Assembly (NCBI RefSeq): GCF_004119445.1
Contig: NZ_QICI01000010.1
Coordinates: 1-64,000 of the forward strand
Length of the DNA: 64,000 nucleotides
Origin: Chryseobacterium sp. CH21
GTDB lineage: Bacteria > Bacteroidota > Bacteroidia > Flavobacteriales > Weeksellaceae
Reading direction: 5' to 3'
Shown piece by piece: positions 36,303 to 45,880 of this stretch; position 1 is the first letter of the stretch, and each line of letters opens with the position of its first letter. The notes under the pieces are model-generated. The model was not told the DNA's origin. It did not search any database and was given only the letters and a program-made list of their open reading frames with translations. The translations under genes were made by a program, and so were the position numbers.

Positions 36303-37613
36303 CTATTTTTTAATAATCTTTTCTGTGACTGTTTTCTGATTTTTTGTCTTGATTTTGATCAGATAAGTACCTGGAACAAAACTGTCCATAGAAACGGTTA
36401 AAGAATTACCCTCCAGCATCTTTTGTCCGGACATATTGTAAATTTCGTATTTCTCTAACCCTTCTTTCATCTTGATCGTCACTGAATCAGATGTAGGATT
36501 CGGATAGAGTTGTACATTGGCAGAAGAATCTTTAGAAACTTCTGATGTTGAAAGGCTTTCTGGCTGAATTGTAAGGGTATAATCCTCTACCTGACCGATA
36601 AACCAACCTGAAGGACATGCTAGGTTTTCCAACGTTCCCATCGATGAATTGGATTCATACGCTTTTACCAGTCTGAATCGGGTATCTCCCAGCTTTGCTC
36701 CTGCCGGAATGGTGATACTCCCTGTTGTAACCCCGGACTGGTGGCCAGAAACCGGATTGGAGTTGTCCAGATAGCCCAGATTAAACTTTTCATCAGCATC
36801 AAACTGATTATTATGGTTCAAATCAATATAAGCATAAGCTGACACGGTTGCCTGCCCATGAGTACCTCCAGTTACTGTTATCGGATAAGTATTTCCACGG
36901 TTCACATTGAAAACGGTTGCCGTAAAGTTCTCAAGAACATCGGAATTTCCGTCAAGTACACTATTTTTAACCGTTCCTGCAAATTCTACTGTACTAATTT
37001 CGCTTACTGTAAGAGTTGTGATGTTTTCAGTACCGCAATAAGGAGCCGGAAAATTGGCTGTATTTCCTATAATATTAACGGTATAATCTTCTGTCTGCCC
37101 TGCTCGCAAGCTTGTATCGCAAGCTGAACTGATAGAATTAGCCGCTGCAGGATTTGAATAAGCCTGAACATTGGTATTTTTAAGCACTCTCATTCTTGTG
37201 CTTCCATTAGCAGCATTGGCTGGGATTGCTATGGTATTGTTGATCGTAAAAGCATTGGCTGGATTAGCTGCTGCAAGTCTTCCGATATAAAAACTTTCTC
37301 CGGCATCATCAAAATTTCCATTCTGGTTAAAGTCTATAAAAACTACTACATCACTGGGAAATGTACTTGAAGGGCCTTTCACAGAGATCGGATAAGAACT
37401 TCCAGACTGCAAATCTGTAGTAATTGCAGTAAAATTCTCATAAATTTGCGCATTCGAGGACTGAACAGGTGATGTATTATTAATGCTTCCGAAAGTCACA
37501 TTACTAATCATATTGCTGTCAGCTCCATACTGAAAGGCTGGTGTACAATACTGCACCTGCGCATTCATCAGCGAGGCAAGTACAATACCGGAAAGAGTAG
37601 TTATTTTCTTCAT
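36303..37613 (-). CDS. GEVED-domain protein with T9SS type A sorting domain
   Basis: This 436-residue protein has a short signal peptide (ASLMNAQ). Two tandem GEVED domains follow, each with a DFNQNGNFDDAGE or DLNHNNQFDADEK calcium-type loop and ending in GQTEDYTVNI or GQVEDYTLTI. A C-terminal T9SS sorting domain (VQLYPNPTSDSVTIKMKEG, then TVTEKIIKK) closes the protein. GEVED domains are common in surface adhesins and in domains appended to secreted enzymes of this phylum. No catalytic domain is present, so it is probably a surface-attached binding protein. Confidence 0.9.
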   Translation of the reverse strand: MKKITTLSGIVLASLMNAQVQYCTPAFQYGADSNMISNVTFGSINNTSPVQSSNAQIYENFTAITTDLQSGSSYPISVKGPSSTFPSDVVVFIDFNQNGNFDDAGESFYIGRLAAANPANAFTINNTIAIPANAANGSTRMRVLKNTNVQAYSNPAAANSISSACDTSLRAGQTEDYTVNIIGNTANFPAPYCGTENITTLTVSEISTVEFAGTVKNSVLDGNSDVLENFTATVFNVNRGNTYPITVTGGTHGQATVSAYAYIDLNHNNQFDADEKFNLGYLDNSNPVSGHQSGVTTGSITIPAGAKLGDTRFRLVKAYESNSSMGTLENLACPSGWFIGQVEDYTLTIQPESLSTSEVSKDSSANVQLYPNPTSDSVTIKMKEGLEKYEIYNMSGQKMLEGNSLTVSMDSFVPGTYLIKIKTKNQKTVTEKIIKK

Positions 37614-37636
37614 TTTCTTCGTTTAATTTCTTAGGA

Positions 37637-37644
37637 CAAATTTA
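37637..37644 (-). promoter_or_regulatory. -7 box of the GEVED gene
   Basis: CAAATTTA on the plus strand reads TAAATTTG, an exact TAnnTTTG match, 24 bases before the start codon. Confidence 0.5.
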
Positions 37645-37775
37645 TATTTATTTAGAATGAATAAAAATAACAACGTGATGATATTTGTCAGTTTAATAAA
37701 AATAAGCCATTTTCAATCTTATAGTATTTATTAAAAATTTCGATTTATCAATAGATAATCAATCTGTTACCAATA

Positions 37776-37818
37776 GAAAAGATCTTTCCCGAATTTAACT
37801 TCAAGAAAGATCTTTTTT
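37776..37818 (-). terminator. terminator after the thiolase gene
   Basis: AAAGATCTTTC and GAAAGATCTTT pair across a ~16-base loop with flanking T/A runs, 36 bases beyond the thiolase stop. Confidence 0.6.
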
Positions 37819-37853
37819 AAATAATCATTGAAATCCAAGGTATTTTATTCCTT

Positions 37854-39028
37854 TTATCCTATATTTTCAATAAGAACTGCGGAAGCTCCTCCTCCTCCAT
37901 TACAGATCGCAGCAATCCCATATTTTCCTTTTTCCTGGCGTAAAATATTCACCAAAGTGGTCATAATTCTGGCACCTGAAGCACCAATCGGATGCCCTAA
38001 TGCAACCGCACCTCCATACACATTTACCTTGTCCAGATCATACCCAAGGATTTTCTGATTGGATAAAATCACAGAAGAATACGCTTCATTAATTTCAAAA
38101 AAATCAATATCAGACAGAGTAAGACCGGTTTGTTTCAATAGCTTTTCAATCGCTACAGAAGGTGATGTCGTAAACCACTCTGGTGATTGGGCAGCATCTG
38201 CATAAGAAACTACTCTTGCCAGCGGCTTCAGGTTATGGCGTCCTATAGCTTCTGAGGATCCTAAAAGTATCGCTGCTGCGCCGTCATTCAGATTACTGGA
38301 ATTGGCAGCGGTGAGTGTTCCGTCTGCTTCAAATGCAGGTTTCAAAAGGGATATTTTCTCGGGGATCAGCTTATCAATATCTTCGTCTTTATCAACGATT
38401 GTAGTTCCCTTTTTACCTTCAATCGATATTTGGATTAATTCCTTATCGAACCTGCCATTTTTGGCTGCTTCCTGGGCTCTATGGTAAGATAACAATGCAT
38501 AGTCATCAAGTTCTTGTCTGGTGAGTCCATATTTTTTACGCCTAATTCGGCGGCACTTCCCATGTGAAAGTCATTGTATACATCCCACAGGCCATCTTTA
38601 ATCAGTCCGTCAGTAAGGTGGGTATCCCCCAGCTTTGTTCCCTGACGGATTTTGACGTAGTGCGGAACATTACTCATACTTTCCATTCCTCCTGTCATGA
38701 CGATATGATCCAGCCCAAGCTGAATCTGTTGGGCTCCAATCATGGCTGCCTTCATTCCGGATGCACAGACTTTATTGATCGTGGTAGCATCTTTATCAAC
38801 AGGAATTTTAGCAAAAATTGCAGACTGTCTTGCAGGCGATTGTCCTAGTCCTGCACTCAGTACATTTCCCATATAAACGCTGTCTATATGCTCGGGTGCA
38901 AGGTTGATGCTTTCATAAGCATTCTGAATAGCAAGAGCCCCCAACTGAGGTGCTGTAAATCCGGACAGGCTTCCCATAAAACCACCAAGCGGAGTTCGTT
39001 TTGCTGATACTATAAATACTTCTTTCAT
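37854..39028 (-). CDS. acetyl-CoA acetyltransferase (thiolase, frameshifted)
   Basis: The N-terminal part carries the active-site Cys in VCASGMKA. The C-terminal part carries NEAYSS, GGAVALGHPIGASGARI and the catalytic CNGGGGAS. The frame breaks at the T6 run 38532-38537 (A6 on the coding strand). One added base restores KKYGLTRQELDDYALLSYHR and a full 391-residue thiolase. The enzyme condenses or cleaves acetyl-CoA units in fatty-acid or ketone-body type metabolism. Two TetR-type operators lie in its promoter, which suggests control by an acyl-CoA or similar signal. Confidence 0.9.
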
Positions 39029-39043
39029 AAATTTACTTTTACA

Positions 39044-39061
39044 ATATACCGATCAGTATAT
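39044..39061. promoter_or_regulatory. TetR-type operator 1 upstream of thiolase
   Basis: ATATACCGATCAGTATAT is an 18-base near-palindrome with one mismatched pair. A related site lies 74 bases further upstream. TATACCGATCGGTATA-like sites are typical of TetR regulators of fatty-acid metabolism. Confidence 0.65.
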
Positions 39062-39103
39062 CTTTAATTAAAAAAAATCTCTTTTACTCTAGTGAGGCTA
39101 TAA

Positions 39104-39111
39104 CAAAGATA
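39104..39111 (-). promoter_or_regulatory. -7 box of the thiolase gene between two operators
   Basis: CAAAGATA on the plus strand reads TATCTTTG, an exact match to TAnnTTTG. Operator 2 covers the place where the upstream promoter element would lie, and operator 1 lies in the transcribed leader. Confidence 0.55.
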
Positions 39112-39117
39112 ATCAAA

Positions 39118-39135
39118 ATATACCAATCGGTATAT
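39118..39135. promoter_or_regulatory. TetR-type operator 2 upstream of thiolase
   Basis: ATATACCAATCGGTATAT is an 18-base inverted repeat with one mismatched pair, the same motif as the site at 39044-39061. It overlaps the region of the -33 element. Confidence 0.65.
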
Positions 39136-39140
39136 TAATG

Positions 39141-39178
39141 ATAAAAAAAAATCTTACTGCTATTAGTAAGATTTTATT
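39141..39178 (-). terminator. terminator after the endonuclease V gene
   Basis: AATCTTACT and AGTAAGATT form a stem across GCTATT. On the minus strand it is followed by T9. On the plus strand TTTTATT follows, so it may work both ways. Confidence 0.75.
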
Positions 39179-39180
39179 CT

Positions 39181-39681
39181 TTATGACCTGCTTAGCTGAT
39201 CTAATTTTTTCAGCAGTGTTGGCATTCTATAAGCACCATGCATGTGTTCTACTTTTAATTGAACTTCATCTACATCTATTCCTTTTGCTGTCACAAAAAG
39301 TGGTGTTTTACTTTCTCCACGCACTACATTTCTACGCTGGGAATCCGGTGTTGTAAATTCATTCTTTGCAATACCCACTATAGGATACTTTTCTTCCAAT
39401 TCTTTGTAAAGGTGTCCGCCTAAGCCAATTTTCCCATCATTATCCAAGGTTACATATCCATCGACAATGATAATGTCTTCCGGTCTTAATGTTATTTTCT
39501 TCAACAGACTTAAGATACAGGGTAATTCTCTTTTGTAAAAGGCTCCACTTTCATATTCTGAACTTACAGAGGTCTGTTCTATAAAGGTTTCCACTTCTTT
39601 TTCAGAGGCCCAATCTTCAAATGCAATACACACCGTATTAGCATAACCCTCATAATAGTAGGTATCAAATGCGTAAATCAT
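39181..39681 (-). CDS. nfi: endonuclease V family protein
   Basis: I use the ATG at 39681 (MIYAFDTYYYEG), giving 166 residues; the longer frame overlaps the preceding gene. Endonuclease V features are visible: an early Asp in AFDTYY, YKRELPCILSLLKK, IIIVDGYVTL with the second metal-binding Asp, and GLGGHLY. The family nicks DNA next to deoxyinosine. The sequence is a divergent, short member, so the activity should be treated as likely rather than proven. It follows the GNAT-VOC gene by 10 bases. Confidence 0.8.
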   Translation of the reverse strand: MIYAFDTYYYEGYANTVCIAFEDWASEKEVETFIEQTSVSSEYESGAFYKRELPCILSLLKKITLRPEDIIIVDGYVTLDNDGKIGLGGHLYKELEEKYPIVGIAKNEFTTPDSQRRNVVRGESKTPLFVTAKGIDVDEVQLKVEHMHGAYRMPTLLKKLDQLSRS

Positions 39682-39691
39682 ATTATCTTCC

Positions 39692-40501
39692 TTAAAAAAA
39701 CTCACCAAAATGCCACAAAATCCCGGACGGATCATGTACAAAACATTCTTTACCCCAATCCATGGTTCTTACAGGCGTCAATCTTACATTTTCATATTTG
39801 TCCGTAAGCCCTAAAGACAGAAGTTCCTTCCAGAATTCGTCGGTATTGGTAACTTCCATAAAGATCATGGTATTATCAACCCAGTCTTTTGCATAGTAAT
39901 CCTGCAGATAAAAGCCAATCTCTTCTCGTATAAACAATGATAATTTAGGTTCCAGAACAATTTCTTCAAATCCCAGATCTCTGTAAAAGTTTCTGCTGAT
40001 TTCAAAGTTTTGTGCCCCGATAAAAGGTCTGATAGATTTCAGTTTGGGTGTCATAGTTTTTATATTTTTCCAGTTTTCAAAGGTCATTTCAAACTTGATT
40101 TCTCCTTTTCCATGGATTCCGGCTTCCTTCCAACCAGATTCTCTGTAGAAGATCTCAGCTCTTGTTTCAGGTGAGGTGCCCAGCCATACAGAGTCTTTAG
40201 TCTGTTCAAAATACCAATTAAGCATAATATCATGAAGTTTTCTACCAATTCCTTTGTTTTCAAAATCAGGATGTACGAAGAGTGCCCAGATATTATTCTC
40301 TTTCAGGTCTGCAATGGAAAAACCAACAATCTGATCTTCCATCTCACATACCCAGCCTTTTCCTCTTTGAAACAGAAACTCTTCACAGTCTTTATTGGTA
40401 ACTAATCCCGGATCCGACAGTGTGTTTTCTTTTACAGCATTCCTTACAATCTGAATCTGTGGAATGTCTTTTAGTTTTGCCTCACGGATGATGGTTTTCA
40501 T
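39692..40501 (-). CDS. GNAT acetyltransferase fused to a VOC domain
   Basis: The 269-residue frame joins two domains. Residues 1-147 are a GNAT acetyltransferase with the acetyl-CoA loop VHPDFENKGIGRKLHD. Residues ~150-269 are a glyoxalase/bleomycin-resistance type VOC domain (SIRPFIGAQNFEISRNFYRD to VHDPSGILWHF). The junction lies in a T5 run at 40065-40069. With one base fewer there, GNAT would end at an in-frame TAA, and VOC would start at an ATG at 40054 as a natural 120-residue protein. Both a real fusion and two overlapping genes are possible. Confidence 0.8.
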   Translation of the reverse strand: MKTIIREAKLKDIPQIQIVRNAVKENTLSDPGLVTNKDCEEFLFQRGKGWVCEMEDQIVGFSIADLKENNIWALFVHPDFENKGIGRKLHDIMLNWYFEQTKDSVWLGTSPETRAEIFYRESGWKEAGIHGKGEIKFEMTFENWKNIKTMTPKLKSIRPFIGAQNFEISRNFYRDLGFEEIVLEPKLSLFIREEIGFYLQDYYAKDWVDNTMIFMEVTNTDEFWKELLSLGLTDKYENVRLTPVRTMDWGKECFVHDPSGILWHFGEFF

Positions 40502-40510
40502 GTTGATGGA

Positions 40511-40640
40511 TTTGTTGGCAAACGTAAAGACACAAGATATTTTTCGATGAAGTTTTTAAAGCGCAAGGATTTTATCTTCGAAAAAATTTGATCATGTTCA
40601 AAGCGCTGTAAATAAAAGATATTTTATGCCTTTGGGCTTA
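40511..40640. repeat. dispersed intergenic repeat, family A, copy 3
   Basis: It starts TTTGTTGGCAAACGTAAAG, close to the start of the other copies. It carries TTTTTAAAGCGCAAGGATTT in the middle and ends near TTTATGCCTTTGGGC. It is more degenerate than copies 1 and 2. One end lies only about 10 bases from the GNAT start codon. Confidence 0.55.
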
Positions 40641-40673
40641 CTAATGTATTTCAGTGTAATCTAAAATTAATAA

Positions 40674-41714
40674 TTATTTTCTGTCAACTACAATTCTTTC
40701 CTCTCTGTTGGCAATATCCCATGCCGTTGTAAAAATAAGCTGGGTTCTTTTTTCCAACAATTGATAATCAATCTTTTCTGGATCATCACCTGGCTTATGA
40801 TAGTCTTCATGAATACCGTCGAAGAAGAAAGCTACAGGAATATTATGTTTGGCAAAATTATAATGGTCTGAACGGTAATACAATTGTTCTGGATCATTCA
40901 AATCATCATACTTATAATTAAGCTCCAGATTATTGGTTCTTTTATTGGCAGCTTCGTTAATTACCTTAAGCTGAGAACTTAACATTTCGGAACCAATCAC
41001 ATAGACATATTGTTTTCCTCTATTCGCTGGATCATCACGTCCGATCATATCAATATTAAGGTCAACAACGGTATTGGCCAGTGGGAAAACAGGGTTTTCG
41101 GAATAATATTCTGAACCGAACAGCCCGTGTTCTTCTCCCGTAACGTGAAGGAACAGAATAGATCTTTTAGGTCCTTTTCCTGCTTTTTTAGCCTGCTGGA
41201 ATGCTTTAGCAATCTCCATTACAGCTACGGTTCCGCTTCCATCATCGTCTGCTCCGTTATATACTACTCCATTTTTTGTTCCTACGTGATCATAATGTGC
41301 AGAGACTACCACAATCTCATCAGGTTTTTCACTTCCTTCAATAAAAGCTAAAATATTTTCAGAATCAGGAAGGTTACCTCCGCCTCTTTTTTTCATAAAT
41401 TCAGACGGCACTTTCTGATAATATGAACCTAATGCTTTAGGTCCTGAAATACCTAGATTTTTATAGTAATTAATCATATACTCACCCGCCTTTTTCTGTC
41501 CTTTACTCCCGGTATCACGCCCTTCCATATCATCTGCAGCAATCACATACAGGTTTTTCTTTAAATCCTCAGCATTGATCACTTTGTATGCATTGTCAAA
41601 TGCTTTGCTATGTTTTGTGGATACAGGATGAGAAGTATTCCCGTCAGATAGGTTTGCCGTTCCACAACTGGTCATTACAGCCATGGCAAATAACGGAATA
41701 AGTATTTTTTTCAT
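40674..41714 (-). CDS. M28-family aminopeptidase, lipoprotein
   Basis: From the ATG at 41714 the product is 346 residues with a lipobox VMTSC. The M28 zinc-peptidase ligands are present: VSAHYDHVG, GADDDGSGT, the catalytic Glu pair in HVTGEEHGLFGSEYY, DMIGRD, and a last His in YRSDHYNFAKH. It should hydrolyse peptides at the periplasmic face or surface. It is a single gene downstream of repeat copy 3. Confidence 0.9.
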   Translation of the reverse strand: MKKILIPLFAMAVMTSCGTANLSDGNTSHPVSTKHSKAFDNAYKVINAEDLKKNLYVIAADDMEGRDTGSKGQKKAGEYMINYYKNLGISGPKALGSYYQKVPSEFMKKRGGGNLPDSENILAFIEGSEKPDEIVVVSAHYDHVGTKNGVVYNGADDDGSGTVAVMEIAKAFQQAKKAGKGPKRSILFLHVTGEEHGLFGSEYYSENPVFPLANTVVDLNIDMIGRDDPANRGKQYVYVIGSEMLSSQLKVINEAANKRTNNLELNYKYDDLNDPEQLYYRSDHYNFAKHNIPVAFFFDGIHEDYHKPGDDPEKIDYQLLEKRTQLIFTTAWDIANREERIVVDRK

Positions 41715-41846
41715 AAAGAATAAATTTCTTAAAAATAACAAATTTTATTGAATAGCAGCATCAATACATCGAATAACAGAAGACAAAAGCTTATTTAAGC
41801 CTAACAATTCATCAATTTGAGATTAAATATGATATTAAATTTTTAT

Positions 41847-41854
41847 TATATTTG
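41847..41854 (+). promoter_or_regulatory. -7 box of the aminotransferase gene
   Basis: TATATTTG matches TAnnTTTG exactly and lies 17 bases before the GTG start. It supports that start rather than a later ATG. Confidence 0.55.
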
Positions 41855-41871
41855 ATTTAAATACAAAATAG

Positions 41872-43062
41872 GTGGATAAAATTTACGGATTTACTCATTA
41901 TTCCTTTTTCACGGAAATGTCCGAGCTGGCAACCAGACACGGAAGTTTTGATCTTTCTCTGGGACTTCCTGACTTTGATATTGATGAACGCCTGAAGGCA
42001 TTTTTAAAAGAAGCCGCAGAAAAGGATACTCATCATTATGAGCCTCTTGCCGGAAATCCTCTCCTGATTGAAAGTATTATGCGTTTCAATGCCAAAAGAG
42101 CTAACAGTATTTTCACTACAAATAAGGAAATCACGATTGTTCCCTGTGCAACCTTTGCTTTATATACTTCCCTTAAATCTGTTATTAATCAGAATGATGA
42201 AGTCATTATTATCCAACCTTCCTATTATACTTACGGACCTGCCGTTGTCATGAATGGCGGAGTTCCAATTTATTATGATCTTGAAGCAGATTTTACGATC
42301 AACTGGAATTTGTTCAAAGATTGCATCAGTGAAAAAACCAAAGCGGTTATTATCAACTCACCCCAAAATCCGACCGGAAAAGTATGGAAAAAAGAAGACT
42401 GGAATCAACTTTACGAATTGATCAAAAACCGTGATATTTATTTAATTTCTGAAGAAATATATGATACTTACTGCTATGATGAAGCTGAACATTACAGTTC
42501 TTTCATCCATCCTGCGCTCAGAGAAAAGACTTTTTGCATTTTTTCTTTTGGCAAAATGTTTCATACTTCCGGATGGAAAGTGAGTTACATGCTTGCTTCT
42601 GAAGCTTTAACTAAAAGATTCCAGTGTCATCAGCAATACATTTCTTACAGCGCCAATGCTCCGGCACAATATGCTATCGCCAAATATCTTGATGTTTTTG
42701 ATGCGGACATCAGTAAAAAGCTCATGCAGAAGAAAAGAGATATTTTTAATGAGCTGATTAAAGAAACGCCTTTACAGGTAGAACAAAAATCTCAAGGAAG
42801 TGTTTTTCAGGTTGTTAATTTCAGGAATATTTCAAAAACGATGACGGATGTAGAGTTTTCAAAATGGCTTACGATTGAGAAAAAGGTTTCCTGTCTTCCT
42901 CTTTCTGCTTTTTATAACTCCAGAAATAATTCCGATTATATCAGGTTTAGTTTTGCTAAAAAAGATGATTTGATTATTCAGGCTTTGGAGCATTTAAAAA
43001 AAATTTTTGATTCTTTTTCTTATTTTTCCCCACGGATTGCACAGATTTTCACAGATGATTGA
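41872..43062 (+). CDS. pyridoxal-phosphate aminotransferase, class I/II
   Basis: The start is GTG (MDKIYGFTHYSF), supported by the promoter 17 bases upstream. The 396-residue protein has fold-type I features: SPQNPTGKVW, the Asp/Tyr region in EEIYDTY, and the PLP-binding Lys in SFGKMFHTSGWK. It is close to the kynurenine/methionine aminotransferase group (YbdL-like), but the substrate is not fixed by sequence. The C-terminus carries an extra Ser/Phe-rich tail of ~20 residues. Confidence 0.88.
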   Translation: MDKIYGFTHYSFFTEMSELATRHGSFDLSLGLPDFDIDERLKAFLKEAAEKDTHHYEPLAGNPLLIESIMRFNAKRANSIFTTNKEITIVPCATFALYTSLKSVINQNDEVIIIQPSYYTYGPAVVMNGGVPIYYDLEADFTINWNLFKDCISEKTKAVIINSPQNPTGKVWKKEDWNQLYELIKNRDIYLISEEIYDTYCYDEAEHYSSFIHPALREKTFCIFSFGKMFHTSGWKVSYMLASEALTKRFQCHQQYISYSANAPAQYAIAKYLDVFDADISKKLMQKKRDIFNELIKETPLQVEQKSQGSVFQVVNFRNISKTMTDVEFSKWLTIEKKVSCLPLSAFYNSRNNSDYIRFSFAKKDDLIIQALEHLKKIFDSFSYFSPRIAQIFTDD

Positions 43063-43100
43063 GGATATTTTGTTTGTGAGAATTTTCTGTTCTATAATCT

Positions 43101-43137
43101 AAAAAAGCACCGCCGAGGCGATGCTTTTCTACTTTTT
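43101..43137. terminator. terminator between aminotransferase and hppA
   Basis: AAGCACCGCC and GGCGATGCTT pair with one mismatch across GA, with T-runs after it on the plus strand and A6 before it. It lies between convergent genes. Confidence 0.6.
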
Positions 43138-43147
43138 TACTTAGATT

Positions 43148-45880
43148 TTAAAGAGCTAACACTCTTACATCAATTCTTCTGTTTTTTGCTTTACATTCGT
43201 CAGTATCATTCGCTTCACATACAGGATGCTGTGATCCGTATCCTTCTGCTTCAATTCTGTCTGCTGAAATACCTAACTCAAGAAGTTTCAATTTCGCGGT
43301 TTGCGCTCTCAGATTAGACAACTTGATATTACTATCTTCATTACCACTGTTATCTGTATATCCGCCTAATTTTATTTTCAGATCCGGATAGGCATTTAAA
43401 ATTTCAGCCAAAGTATTCACCTGGAGTACAGATTCTGCTTTCAGATCACTTGAACCTGTTTCAAAATAAAGGTTCTCAATAGTATACCATTTATTGGGGT
43501 CTAATGCAGATTTATCTTTTTGTTTAACCACATTATAAAGCTGATAAAGCTGGCTTCCATCTCCAATGGCAATCGTTTTTCCACCATCCAGTTTTATTTT
43601 CTGAATATTTCCTGTTTCATATACAAAGTCTCCGCTTTCATTAAGATGGCCTTTAATTTCTCCCGGAACAGTAGTAATGATTTTCGTATCTCCATTTACA
43701 CCTGTAGCGGCACCGGAAATCCCTGTAAGACTCTCAATTTTCGCTTTTCTGTTGGCTTCAATTTTATCTTTGTGTATTACAGCCAAAGTAGGCGCAATAA
43801 CCAGAGAAACAATTGACATTAATTTGATCAGGATGTTCATAGATGGTCCTGACGTATCTTTAAATGGATCTCCCACCGTATCTCCTGTTACAGACGCTTT
43901 GTGAGGCTCTGAACCTTTGTAATAGGTTTGTCCATTGATATCAACCCCTTTTTCAAATGATTTTTTGGCATTATCCCATGCCCCTCCTGCATTATTCTGG
44001 AACATTCCCATCAAAACACCACATACAGTAGCTCCAGCCAGGAATCCTCCCAATACTTCAGGTCCGAAAATAAATCCGATTAACAGTGGTGAAATGATTG
44101 CAATAGCACCCGGTAACATCATTTTTCTGATGGATGCATCTGTTGAAATGGCTACACATTTTTCATATTCCGGCTGTGCTTTTCCTTCCAGAATTCCGGG
44201 AATTTCACGGAACTGTCTTCTTACTTCCTCCACCATTGCCATCGCTGCCTGCCCTACTGCTGTAATTGCTAATGATGAGAAGATAAACGGAATCATTCCT
44301 CCAACAAATAATCCAGCGAGAACATCTGCTCTGTAAATATCAATACCGTCAATCCCTGCAATTCCCACAAACGCGGCAAATAAAGCAAGCGCCGTTAAAG
44401 CAGCTGAGGCAATTGCAAATCCTTTTCCGGTAGCAGCGGTTGTATTTCCTACGGCATCCAAAATATCTGTTTTTTCTCTTACTTCTTTAGGAAGTTCACT
44501 CATTTCAGCAATACCTCCTGCATTATCTGCGATAGGTCCAAAGGCATCAATAGCAAGCTGCATCGCAGTGGTAGCCATCATTCCTGCGGCTGCAATAGCG
44601 ACTCCGTAAAGTCCGGCACACAGATAAGAACCATAGATTCCTCCTGCCAATACAATAATGGGTAGTAAAGTAGACTCCATCCCAACGGAAAGTCCGCCGA
44701 TAATATTGGTTGCATGCCCTGTGGAAGACTGTCTCACAATACTGGAAACGGGTCTTTTCCCCATTGCAGTATAATATTCTGTAATGATACTCATTAAAGT
44801 TCCTACTACCAGACCTACCATAATAGCTCCGAAGACTCCCATTTTGGTAAATTCATGGCCCCTGAGAACCATTTTTTCGGGAAGGATATACGTTACCAGG
44901 AAGTAAGAAGCAATAGCAGTAATCACAATACTTCCCCAGTTTCCAAGGTTGAGTGCATTTTGCACACTTGAAGTGGATGAACCTTCATTATCATTAATTT
45001 TCACAAATAAAGTTCCGATCATGGAAAATATAATTCCGGTTCCTGCGATCAGCATCGGTAAAAGAATTGGCGCAAAACCTCCGAATGCATCATCAGAAAT
45101 TGTTTCTCTGCCTAACACCATCGTTGCCAGAACTGTTGCCACATAAGATCCGAAAAGGTCAGCTCCCATTCCTGCAACATCTCCTACATTATCTCCTACG
45201 TTATCTGCAATCGTTGCAGGGTTTCGGGGATCATCTTCAGGAATTCCTGCTTCTACTTTCCCAACAAGGTCAGCCCCAACGTCTGCAGCTTTTGTATAAA
45301 TACCACCTCCTACTCTTGCAAAAAGCGCAATAGATTCGGCTCCAAGAGAAAATCCTGTAAGAATCTCAATGGTTTTTTCCATTTCATGAGAGTCTACTGT
45401 AGCTTCGGGGGCAAAAATCTGTTTAATAATAAGAAATAAAGCTCCTAAACCTAAAACAGCCAGTCCGGCAACTCCCATTCCCATAACAGAACCTCCTGTA
45501 AAAGAGACTTTCAGGGCTTTTGACAGCGAAGTTCTTGCTGCTTCTGCGGTTCTCACATTCGCTTTGGTAGCGATTTTCATTCCGATGAACCCTGCTGATG
45601 CGGAGAAAATAGCACCAACAGCAAAAGCAATTCCGATACTCCAATGCGAGTTAGCATTTGTAGATCCCATCACTGCCAGTAAAATGGCGACAACAACAAC
45701 AAAGTACGTTAAGATTTTGTATTCAGCCTTTAGAAAAGCCATTGCACCGTCTGCAATATGACCGCTGATTGTTTTCATTTTTTCATTTCCGGCATTCTGT
45801 TTATTAACCCAGTTGCTCTGAAGAAATGTGTAAAGCAAAGCCACGACACCAAAAATTGGCACTAACATAAATAGATCCAT
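43148..45880 (-). CDS. hppA: membrane pyrophosphatase with C-terminal OmpA domain
   Basis: Residues 1 to ~735 are a membrane ion-pumping pyrophosphatase: the substrate motif [20 protein letters not shown] and DNVGDNVGD near 205-245, [16 protein letters not shown] near 485, and sixteen TM segments. The Ala after GNTTA is typical of potassium-dependent forms. A linker of ~60 residues leads to an OmpA-like peptidoglycan-binding domain at ~797-910, with [17 protein letters not shown] and NRRIDVRV. The enzyme couples pyrophosphate hydrolysis to Na+ or H+ export. The OmpA part should sit in the periplasm and tie the pump to the cell wall. Confidence 0.92.
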   Translation of the reverse strand: MDLFMLVPIFGVVALLYTFLQSNWVNKQNAGNEKMKTISGHIADGAMAFLKAEYKILTYFVVVVAILLAVMGSTNANSHWSIGIAFAVGAIFSASAGFIGMKIATKANVRTAEAARTSLSKALKVSFTGGSVMGMGVAGLAVLGLGALFLIIKQIFAPEATVDSHEMEKTIEILTGFSLGAESIALFARVGGGIYTKAADVGADLVGKVEAGIPEDDPRNPATIADNVGDNVGDVAGMGADLFGSYVATVLATMVLGRETISDDAFGGFAPILLPMLIAGTGIIFSMIGTLFVKINDNEGSSTSSVQNALNLGNWGSIVITAIASYFLVTYILPEKMVLRGHEFTKMGVFGAIMVGLVVGTLMSIITEYYTAMGKRPVSSIVRQSSTGHATNIIGGLSVGMESTLLPIIVLAGGIYGSYLCAGLYGVAIAAAGMMATTAMQLAIDAFGPIADNAGGIAEMSELPKEVREKTDILDAVGNTTAATGKGFAIASAALTALALFAAFVGIAGIDGIDIYRADVLAGLFVGGMIPFIFSSLAITAVGQAAMAMVEEVRRQFREIPGILEGKAQPEYEKCVAISTDASIRKMMLPGAIAIISPLLIGFIFGPEVLGGFLAGATVCGVLMGMFQNNAGGAWDNAKKSFEKGVDINGQTYYKGSEPHKASVTGDTVGDPFKDTSGPSMNILIKLMSIVSLVIAPTLAVIHKDKIEANRKAKIESLTGISGAATGVNGDTKIITTVPGEIKGHLNESGDFVYETGNIQKIKLDGGKTIAIGDGSQLYQLYNVVKQKDKSALDPNKWYTIENLYFETGSSDLKAESVLQVNTLAEILNAYPDLKIKLGGYTDNSGNEDSNIKLSNLRAQTAKLKLLELGISADRIEAEGYGSQHPVCEANDTDECKAKNRRIDVRVLAL

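Noticed and set aside
43520..45761. Several frames opposite to hppA of 65-133 residues
   Set aside because: They mirror the strongly biased codons of a long conserved gene; none shows a known domain.
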